A DNA stretch of 64,000 nucleotides from positions 62,001 to 126,000 of the forward strand of contig WHVA01000291.1 in the NCBI GenBank assembly GCA_015179125.1, read 5' to 3'. This document shows, one piece after another, positions 55,884 to 64,000 of this stretch. The stretch's first letter is position 1, and each line of letters begins with the position of its first letter. The notes beneath the pieces were generated by a model that made no database searches, was not told the origin of the DNA, and saw nothing but the letters and a program-made list of their open reading frames with translations. The DNA is from Gautieria morchelliformis (lineage: Eukaryota; Basidiomycota; Agaricomycetes; Gomphales; Gomphaceae). Made by a program: the position numbers and the translations under genes.

Positions 55884-56110
55884 ATGATGGGGCCAGTGAT
55901 GCACCATCATGCCGGGTAGAGGATGTCAATCGTGTTTGATGGCATGCCTGCTGGCGAATGATGTGAGCAGCGAATGGTGGTTCGGCGAATGTGGCAAAGG
56001 GTGAATGGAGCAATCATAGAGGAGGTGTGGTCAGAGGGCAGGCAAAGACGGAGGAGGAGTTCTGAAAGGGAAAGCAGGGATAACTGGGTACAAGAAATAC
56101 ACGAGTCGTT
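55884..56110 (+). repeat. Interspersed repeat, copy R2
   Basis: Matches R1 and R3 in order: CCAGTGATGCACCATCA, GGCGAATGATG, GTTCGGCGAA, AGGTGTGGTCAGAGG, AACTGGGTACAAGAAATA. It has an insert of about 30 bp relative to R1 and R3. Confidence 0.75.
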
Positions 56111-56157
56111 ACAATCCGGCCATAGGAACATTCAAAGGGGGTTGAGCCGAGGAGGTG

Positions 56158-56345
56158 ATAGGACCAGTGATGAACCGTCAAGCTGGTCAAAGGGCGTTGA
56201 TCATGCTTTGATGGTGTGGCTATGGCGAATGACATGAGCAAAAATCGTTCGGCGAACTCGGCAAAGGGCGATTGGAGCGAACATAGAGGTGGAGTGATGG
56301 AGGGGAGGACAGGGCTACTGGGTATAAGAAATAAACGCATTGTGA
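56158..56345 (+). repeat. Interspersed repeat, copy R3
   Basis: Begins AGGACCAGTGATGAACCGTC and ends CTGGGTATAAGAAATAAACG. It lies only about 50 bp after R2 in the same orientation, while R1 lies about 2 kb away. Confidence 0.75.
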
Positions 56346-56993
56346 CACTGTTCACTGATAAGCATTCAATCTATCTCGAAGATGGTACCATCAGCATTCT
56401 GCATGAACTATCAAAAGACAAATATGAGGAGATATTGGTGTTAAATATCACCAAGAATGTGTCTCATTATTCAGTGAGTACTTGGTAATATTACAAGAAT
56501 GGCCTTACATTGAGGTGTGTTCCTCTCAGTGTCTGGCTCTCTTTATCGATGCCCAGTTGTTTCCACTGCTGCATCTCAGCATAAATCACTTTGATGCTCA
56601 CTCTTCCCTGCACAATAGCTTAAGTAAGTGATATTCAGGAGTTTTCGACATGGACACACTTTATGAACTATCCCAGATCTGCCAACGGGGAACTTACAGC
56701 TTTACATCAAGCTAGAGCCAGAAGATGCCCACTGGAAATGGGCGCAATACCGGCCCCTCGGAGAAACCCTCACTAAGCAAACACAGTTGACCAGGACTTG
56801 TTACGAGTTGCAACATTCTCCCTATCAGCAACAGTACTGGGGCTAACCCTATTACTTTCAAGCCATATCAAGGCCAAATTTATTTGGCATACCTTGCCGT
56901 ATGTACTACGAATAATTCACTGCCTGTTATGTACTAATATTTGTCAGCCAGTGTTCTCGTCTATCCCCTAAAGACCCCAGGTCGCACACAGTC

Positions 56994-57790
56994 ATGAATG
57001 GTGATCTGGAAACCCTCGAGCTTGGTGTATGGCTCAATGATACTATCATTGAACTGGGTTTAAGGTGAGTAAAACAACAGTGAATTTCACTTCTCTGGTT
57101 CACCTTTGCTCTTTTTTCTATCCCATGTTAACTGGAAAAGGGTAATCTATTGTGTATTTTCAAAGAGTGTATGTATTTATTATTAACCTTTTCTCCAGTG
57201 GATTTGAGGTGGTTGAAACCTGGACCTCAATATATGACTTGTTCACTCGAGAATATATTATCATACCGATTAACACCAGGTCTGTTACCCATTAATAGCT
57301 CTCAAAATTGTTTTCTATCAAACAATTTGAAGCCACCACTGGTTTCTTGCTATTATCTGTTTCCCAGGTTGCATGACTCAGTCAGGCTTTCCCCGAACCA
57401 ATGCATGAAGGAGCCAAAAGTATGTACCCATCCTACATTGCCATTTAAGACTTAGATATTTTCCCCAGGACATCTATTTTAACTTTTGACTCAATGGGGA
57501 CACACCATCCTAGAGTTCAGAAAATCCTAGAAGACTACCTTATCTCTGAAGCCTATGACAAACAAATATTGCATGTATGCCTAGTTCACTCTATTTCAAT
57601 GTCCCTGTGTGTTGTATATATTGCGATCCACTATTTTGTCTACTCAATTTGCATGTCACAGGTTCCGATTCAGAATGGTGATGATTGTGGCATATATTTG
57701 ATGCTTGCTGCTGAGACTTTCACCTACAACTGGATTCTAACAAAAAAGGCCATCAATAATCTTAATGTATGCACTGTCGGAACTAAGTGA
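56994..57790 (+). CDS. Ulp1-like (C48) cysteine protease
   Basis: A small spliced gene or domain with every main Ulp1 landmark in order: LVYPLKTPGRTQ leading to LELGVWLNDTIIELGLR (57018-57062, donor GTGAGT); VYVFIINLFSSGFEVVETWTS (about 57165) and DLFTREYIIIPIN (57235); His box HHWFLAII (57334-57357); Asp region ILTFDSMGTHHPRVQKILEDY (about 57475); VPIQNGDDCGIYL (57662-57700) with the oxyanion Gln and nucleophile Cys at 57686. The ATG at 56994 is one possible start, but upstream VLVYPLKT suggests the exon begins earlier. The enzyme would cut SUMO-like or other protein substrates. Known CACTA and Mutator-like elements of plants carry Ulp1-like genes, so with a TNP2 fragment nearby this may be transposon cargo. 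A host SUMO protease fragment is the alternative. The C-terminal end is not defined. Confidence 0.72.
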
Positions 57791-59784
57791 TTATACCTCA
57801 GGCTAAACATAGACAGGGCAACACACCGAGCCTGTTTGAAGAGTGGAACACCATATCAGCTGTGAATGCACACAATGCACTTAAATCAAGATTCTCCCTA
57901 TATCCCAGTCATCTTCCAAAACTACGTAGACCTCAATGTATGAAATATATGCTTATGATTCCACACAATAGAGAGAAACCTAAGAACAAGTATTTCACAG
58001 CAGGCTGCAAGCTTTCTTTTAGGCACTCTGGCATGATACTTGAGAGCATTTGTACTGGTTATTAACCTGGTTATTACAGGTATAGTAATATATTATTCTA
58101 GCTGTAGGTAGGCCCAGCCCATGGATGTTGCATGGTTGCCCAGCACAAGTCCAACCTGGCTGGGGGAATCTACAGCTACAGGGGAATATGCTGTGTGTGG
58201 TATTATTATATATATATGTATGTATATATGTGCATGGACCATCCCGCTCACGTGGCCAGCAAAGTAAATGTGGGGGTTTTACATAAGTGGCGGAGTTCAA
58301 ATGCAGCTTGCTCCCCACCGCTACCAGCCCTGCTCCACTAGGTGAGTCTTATGCCATGATTTGGGGTTCCCGTGTAGCTACCTTGTTCTATACGCCTCCT
58401 TCCTCATCTAGTTCACCAAGCTTTCCTTCTCTGGGGTCTGCTGCTGTTCTTGCTGCTCTGAGCCGGAATGCCTCGGTCATTTTCTCTTCATTGAGCACTA
58501 GTTTTTCCTCTTCTCTACTTCTAAGAACTACTTGTCCCACACGTTCTACTCTCCTCCTCATAGAAGTCCATCAGGCAGCACATTGACCCACCAGAGCAAG
58601 AGCCCCGCCTTATCTATCAAAGAGGAAGGGTGATGCAACAAGTGAGTATTTCAAGTTATTTCAAGCCCTGTGTTGTATCTCACCTTTTTTCCAGTGCTCA
58701 ATCAAGATGTGCAATGCCACAATATTCCACACTGCAGCATTTGAGAGCTATGAACAGGCTGTTCAACAGGCCGAACATTACATTGCTTTTGCACCGTGTG
58801 CTCAAGCTGCTCCAGTGGGCCCAGTTTCCATTGGACAACCTTTCTATCTTTCGGCACCTGGTCTCATTCACCGCATTTTAGGGCTTGGTGTTTGCGGTTG
58901 GAATACATATCCTGATCCGATATGGTTTGAGACAGGGCTACATAAACCAAGGTACTAGTTAGTAATCAGATTCCACGATGATCCCAGCAAGGTGAACGTC
59001 CAAATACCCGGGAGTGACATCAAATCTAATCGACCATGTGTTAGCAATTGCTCTCAAGCATGCTTTGACCATGTGAGGTCAACCCAGAATGCATCCGATA
59101 CATTCACCAAATGAACTTAGAAAATATTTTTATGTAACAGCGATGCTCGTACTAATAGTACTAAGTACTAGTACTACTTGTACTTGTAAGTTCATTTTGT
59201 TTCAGACTCCCTCGCTTTCACTCCTACCACCACAACCCACTTGTGGTATGCCTCCGGCTCCTATAATAAAATCCTTCTTGACTGTTGATCCCTGCCTCAG
59301 AGCCACTCAGCTCAACAACCGGTACTCTGCGTTGGCAATTGATACCAGATGCTTGTGACAACGCAAGAACAGGGGGGGCAACTGAGTGAAGGGTGCATAC
59401 CTCGCCCTCCCACACCGCATGCTGACTGACCCACAGAGTGCTATGCGCACACGCACATGCCATGCATTGCACAACTCCAAGATGGGCGTGAAGACGTGGT
59501 GCAGAACCAAGGGTGTACCGCGGTTTTGCGTCTCTCTTTCTGTGTGGTTAACATTGGGCTGATGCGGTGTTGGTCAGATTCATATTTGTTTTTGGGTTTT
59601 TGTCGCCTCGCTCGAGATGCTGCTTGAGGATGCCGTGGCGCAAAGCTCAGGGACCTGTATATCCCAGCTGGGATAAGGTGTGGTGCTGCTATGACACGGA
59701 CACTGATGCTGACGTGCATGCACAGATGATGCATATATGGGATATAGAGACGAGGGGGAGTGGGGACGCTGTTGAGAATGTGTG
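57791..59784. other. No gene recognised; microsatellite at 58200-58235
   Basis: Open frames of up to 99 codons occur, including a Ser-rich one at about 58287-58586 and one at 58707-58958, but none resembles a known family. A TA/TATG microsatellite lies at about 58200-58235. Near 59148-59190 is a cluster of AGTACT palindromes. The region ends at the copia LTR. Confidence 0.45.
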
Positions 59785-60272
59785 TGTTGGGTGCATTTAT
59801 GCTCCTGCACCAAAATCAAGCATAATATATTCAATTTATTGTGTGGTGTTTCAATATTTTCTCATACTGTTCTTGTACTATGCATCCACTTCTCTGCTTA
59901 TTTTCGAAATTTTCTAGTCACTCCCTATCTCTCCATTCCATTCTGTTATTTCTATTTTCATAGGCGGCTGCACCCAGCGGAGTTTGGAATGACTTCGACG
60001 CGCGAGCCCTTGGGCGCTAAAGGGCCGGGTGCAAGTATATGCCTTCTGAGACAGTATTACACTCCTCTCTCAGTGACAATAAATTCACTGAGAGAGGCGA
60101 GTAGTATCTTTCATATTTACATAGCATGTTGACTGAAAATCATGTAGTATATTTGATTCTAGGTATTGTATTAATATATCAGTGACAATAAATTCACTGA
60201 GAGAGTATATTTGATTATAGCTTTCTAAGAACTCTACCGAACCTTCCCTGCCATAGCCCCTAGTTGCTAACA
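59785..60272 (+). repeat. 5' LTR of copia element A (488 bp)
   Basis: Begins TGTTGGGTGC and ends CTAACA. It contains two identical small hairpins, TCAGTGA-CAATAAAT-TCACTGA, each followed by GAGAG. The first has longer arms (CTCTCTCAGTGA). A GTATATTTGATT(C/A)TAG-type block also occurs twice. Confidence 0.85.
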
Positions 60273-62548
60273 AGGGTTATGGGCCCCGCAGACACTTCGC
60301 AGAAGCTTTTGGGTGTGGAGAAGCTTGCAACAGATGGAAGTAATTGGCCTCTGTGGCGAGCTACTCTCACAAGTTATTTTGAGTCCAAAAATCTACTCAG
60401 GCATATAGAAGGGAGAGCCATTCGACCTCCTGATCCTCCAGTCATGCCCCCAGGCCATATTCTCACAGAAGCTGAGGAAACTCAGATTGAGAAGGCTGAG
60501 GAGAAGCTGGAGAAGTATCTTGCCAGAGAAGGACAGGCCAAAACCCAAATAATCGTCTCAGTGTCAGAGTCACTAGCTCTGATGCTACAGAAGAGACATA
60601 CAGCAAAAGAAGTCTGGGATGCATTGGTCAATGAGATGACCAAAAAGCCCAAGATGGTCCTCACCAACCTACAGAGACAGCTTCGCAGTATGAGGTGTCC
60701 TGAGGATGGAGACTTGAGAGATCACTTGGACAAGGCCCAAGACCTCTATGCTCGTCTCAATGAGATGGGAGCCAGAATTTCTGAAGGAGAGTTCACCGAC
60801 ATTATCCTTGCATCACTTCCACCCTCCTATGAGGCAGTTATGAATGCCCTTACCACGTCGCTCGAAGAATGTGGAATGCCCTTAGTGCCTGATGATATTA
60901 TCAGAGTACTAAAGGCTCAATACGACAGGAGAAAGACCCTCAATATTTCACAAGAAGAGCAGGCATTTATTGGTTCATCTACGAAAGGGCAGAAGGGCCG
61001 GAAAGACCCGAAGGTGTCTGCATGCACTAATTGCCACAAGCCTGGACATGCTATAGAGAGTTGCTGGGCTAAAGGAGGTGGTAAAGAAGGCCAGGGGCCA
61101 CGTCAGAAGAAGAAAGCGAAAGCCAAAAAGAAGAAGGGCAAAGCCAAGGCGAATGTTACCGAAGAAGTGTCCTCTGAGGAGGATGAGAGTGGCAGTCCAG
61201 CCGCTTTCGCCAACTTCGACTGCTCTAATTTGAGTAGTTTATCTCTGGACACTGTTGTTATCCTCGACACTGGAACGACCGCACATATGACCCCTCACAA
61301 GAATTTATTGAGGGATTACAGTCCATTCTCACAGCCGCGCACAATTCGTGCAGCCAACAAAGGCACTTTTGATGCCTTCGGTTCAGGCTCACTCGTGCTA
61401 TCTAACAAGGTTGGAGATAAGACTGTGAACATTACATTGAAGGATACGTTCTACGCGCCCAAAATGGCTGTTACCCTGATCTCGATCGGCCGGTGCGATG
61501 ATGCAGGCTATAACACACAAATAGCTGATCAGAAATGCACAATATCCAATCGTAAAGGCAGGATATTGATGCAAGCACCGAAGCTGAATGGCTTATATCG
61601 ATTTGATTTACAACACACAAGTGCCGAAGCGCATGTATGCGCATCAGCCATGGAAATACATCAAAAAATGGGGCACATTTCACAAAAGTCCCTACAGCAT
61701 TTGCTCAACCGTGGCATGATATTAGGCATTGAATTGAGCTCAAAAGGTGACAAGGTTGTTTGCGATGCGTGCATTCAGGCGAAGATTGCACGCAAATCAC
61801 TTCCTCAGGAACCCAGAAGCCGATCATCAAAATTCGGTGACAGAATTTATTCTGATGTCTGGGGACCAGTGAGACACTCCACAATTGACAAGAAATCCTA
61901 TTATGTGTCTTTCATCGACGACTACTCAAGAGAATCGGTTATCTATTTGATGGCAAACAAATCGGAAGCATTTTCAAAATACAAACTCTACGAGGCCTTG
62001 ATGCTTCGACAGAGGAACGTGCACATCAAAGCACTTGTTTCCGACAGAGGGGGCGAATATACAAGCTCGGAATTTGAACAGCATTTAGCCAAGCAAGGCA
62101 CGAAGCATCGGTTAACCGTGCACGACACCCCAGAGTCAAATGGTGTTGCTGAACGTTTAAACCGAACTCTAGTTGAAAGAGCTCGTGCCATGCTATTGGA
62201 ATCAAGTCTTCCTAAGACTCTATGGGGGCATGCAATTTTGCATGCCAACTATCTTAGGAATCGGACACACACAAGAGCTTTGCCAGACAAAACCCCTTTT
62301 GAAATGATCCATCACGAGAAACCGAACCTGAAAGACATACACGTGTGGGGAATTGAAGTCTACGTTAAAGTCAAAGAGGGAAACAAACTAGCAGCCCGTG
62401 CCAAAAGAGCTCGGTGGATAGGAATCTCTGGACAGAGCCATGGTCACTGCATCTACTGGCCTGACTCTCAGAAGGTTTCTGTCGAGCGGAATGTTATATT
62501 TGACTCAGAGATGAAGGGGGGCAAAGCTCCAATCATTTCTATTGAAGA
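59785..62548 (+). mobile_element. Ty1/copia element A: LTR, gag, protease, integrase
   Basis: The 5' LTR at 59785-60272 is followed within a few bases by a TGGGCCCCGC stretch that fits a primer-binding site. A single open frame runs from the gag (ATG 60279, MGPADTSQKLLGVEKL) with a UBN2-type core and a CCHC knuckle (CTNCHKPGHAIESC, about 61020), a Lys-rich linker, protease (VILDTGTTAHMTPH, about 61260), GAG-pre-integrase HHCC (HQKMGHIS; CDACIQAK) and integrase core (YSDVWGPV, about 61850) up to 62548. There the LTR of element B begins. Reverse transcriptase, RNase H and the 3' LTR are not in the window. The visible part looks whole, with no clear break before the insertion. Confidence 0.9.
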
Positions 62549-63046
62549 TGTTGGGTGCATTTATGCTCCTGCACCAAAATCAAGCATAATATATCCAATT
62601 TGTTGTGTGGCCTTCCAATTTCTTCTCACATTGTTCTTGTATTATGCATCCATTTCTCTGGTTATTTTCGAAATTTTCCACTCATTCCTTATCTCTCTAT
62701 TTCATCTTGTTGTTCCTACTTTCACAAGCGGCTGCACCCAGCGGAGTCTGAAATGACTTCGACGCGCGAGCTCTTGGGCGCTAAAGGGCCGGGTAGTAGT
62801 ACATGCGCAGTGGAACACATTTCCCCCTCTCTCAGTGACCACTAAATTCACTGAGAGAGGCAAGTAAATTAGTCTAGTAGTCTTTGCATTTATTGACCTA
62901 GAAATCCTCTGTAGTGAATTGATTTCTAGGTAGTGTATAATATATTTAGAGTGACCACTAAATTCACTGAGAGAGTGAATTGATTTCTAGTCTATTCTTT
63001 TGAATAACAAGTCCATACCTACTGCCTATAATTCCTGTCCTCAACA
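62549..63046 (+). repeat. 5' LTR of copia element B (498 bp)
   Basis: Begins TGTTGGGTGC, ends CAACA. It has the same plan as LTR A, with two hairpins AGTGA-CCACTAAAT-TCACT and a GTGAATTGATTTCTAG block occurring twice, but both loops and both blocks differ from those of LTR A. Confidence 0.85.
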
Positions 63047-64000
63047 GGGTTATGGGCCCCGGAGACACTTCTGAGAAGCTGTTGGGTGTTGAGAAGCTTG
63101 CTACTGATGGAAGTAATTGGCCATTGTGGCGAGCCACTCTCATCAGCTATTTCGAGTCCAAAAATCTGCTCAAGCATGTAGAAGGGAGAGTCACTCGACC
63201 TCCTGATCCTCCAGTCATGCCCCCAGGCCATATTCTAACAGAAGCTGAGGAAACTCAGATGGATAAGGCCGAGGAGAAGCTGGAGAGATACCTTGCTAGA
63301 GAAGGACAAGCCAAGACCCAAATCATCGTCTCAGTGTCAGAGTCATTAGCCCTGATGCTACAGAAGCAGAAGACAGCAAAAGAGACTTGGGATGCACTGG
63401 TCAATGAAATGACCAAAAAGCCCAAGATGGTCCTCACCAGCCTACAGAGACAGCTTCGCAGTATGAGGTGTCCTGAGGATGGAGACTTGAGAGATCACTT
63501 GGACAAGGCCCAAGACCTCTATGCTCGTCTCAATGAGATGGGAGCTAGAGTTTCTGAAGAAGAATTCATGGACATAATCCTTGCGTCACTTCCACCATCC
63601 TATGAGGCAGTCATGAATGCCCTTACAACTTCGCTTGAAGAATGCGGGATGCCATTGGTCCCTGATAATATTATTAGGGTACTAAAGGCTCAGTATGACA
63701 GGAAGAAAACACTCCCGCAAGAAGAGCAGGTGTTTATTGGTTCATCTACTAAGAAGGACCAGAAGGGGCAGAAGGCGCATGTATGCACCAACTGCAAAAA
63801 GCCTGGACATTCCATCGAAAATTGCTGGGCTAAAGGAGGTGGTAAAGAAGGTCAAGGACCACGTCAGAAGAAGAAAGCCAAAGGCAAGAAGAAGAAGAAG
63901 GGTAAAGCAAAAGCGAATGTTGCCGAAGAAGAGTCTACTTCTGAGGAAAGTGGTGATGGGCATCTTGCCTTCACCAATTTCGACGAGTGCTCTAATTTCA
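62549..64000 (+). mobile_element. Ty1/copia element B, 5' part, runs off the window
   Basis: LTR at 62549-63046, then TGGGCCCCGG and a gag from the ATG at 63052 (MGPGDTSEKLLGVEKL). This gag is highly similar to element A's: a UBN2-type core, CCHC knuckle CTNCKKPGHSIENC (about 63786) and a Lys-rich linker, open to the last base. It lies inside the pol region of element A in the same orientation. LTR B resembles LTR A only moderately, so B is a related but distinct subfamily. The rest lies beyond base 64000. Confidence 0.9.

Larger units (their letters stand above)
54885..56993. other. Non-coding spacer with two interspersed repeats
   Basis: No gene recognised on either strand; short frames do not resemble known proteins. 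It includes the R2 and R3 repeats and AT-rich unique sequence up to the first exon of the Ulp1-like gene. It may belong to the same mobile element as the TNP2 fragment or the Ulp1-like gene. Confidence 0.5.

Noticed and set aside
56994-57790. Ulp1-like domain as an adenain-type protease of a Polinton
   Set aside because: The motif order and the WLNDTIIEL opening fit Ulp1 better, and no capsid, packaging ATPase or protein-primed polymerase sequence was seen nearby.
58287-58586. Ser-rich 99-codon ORF
   Set aside because: Low-complexity, no family likeness and no transcription signal visible.
1-64000. tRNA genes, rRNA and CRISPR arrays
   Set aside because: I looked for T-loop box B-like sequences and for short evenly spaced repeats and saw none; CRISPR is not expected in a fungus.

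Overview
The window looks like an Agaricomycete (Basidiomycota) chromosome arm. The reasons are short introns of about 50-70 nt, a C2-NACHT NLR-type protein, KDZ and TNP2-type transposases of the kinds common in mushroom-forming fungi, and fungal copia, chromovirus and DIRS-like retroelements. A Rhizoctonia-like lineage is possible; that is inference only. All gene models were read by eye; intron borders are given only where a splice site could be seen.

Host part, bases 1 to about 32,900. After 3.2 kb of weakly coding sequence comes a large direct segmental duplication. Copy 1 runs from 3205 to 16311 and copy 2 from 18963 to 31022. The inferred ancestral unit was: USP48-like ubiquitin hydrolase (+), a His/Pro-rich conserved basidiomycete gene (-), about 3 kb of non-coding DNA with tandem repeats and palindromes, and RAD54 (+). 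PUS4/TruB (+) follows once, after copy 2. Copy 2 is nearly complete: its USP gene spans 16318-20849 and its RAD54 spans 27814-30895. Copy 1 is wrecked at both ends. It has only the 3' half of the USP gene, and the front five-sixths of RAD54 has been replaced by a 3.6-kb segment carrying a C2-NACHT gene. That gene stops where WD40 repeats would normally begin and is joined at about 15664 to the RAD54 tail. The His/Pro-rich gene survives in both copies with patchy divergence: the low-complexity exon is almost identical but one domain exon differs strongly.

Transposon part, about 32,900 to 64,000. From left to right: a PIF/Harbinger-like fragment joined to a Helitron-type helicase fragment; a decayed DDE transposase holding an AT-rich fold-back element; a KDZ element with a convergent companion gene; a copia gag-protease fossil; a gypsy/chromovirus with both LTRs and an antisense accessory ORF; a DIRS-like fossil; a TNP2-type (CACTA-like) transposase fragment; three copies of a 190-230-bp repeat; a Ulp1-like protease gene with its catalytic residues visible; and two related copia elements, the second inserted in the first and running off the window end.

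The most interesting points are the NLR segment that replaced most of a duplicated RAD54, the unequal divergence of the duplicated gene and of the non-coding palindrome block between copies, the apparently failing USP gene, the Ulp1-like protease beside TNP2, the antisense ORF in the chromovirus, and paired hairpins in the copia LTRs that appear to evolve together.
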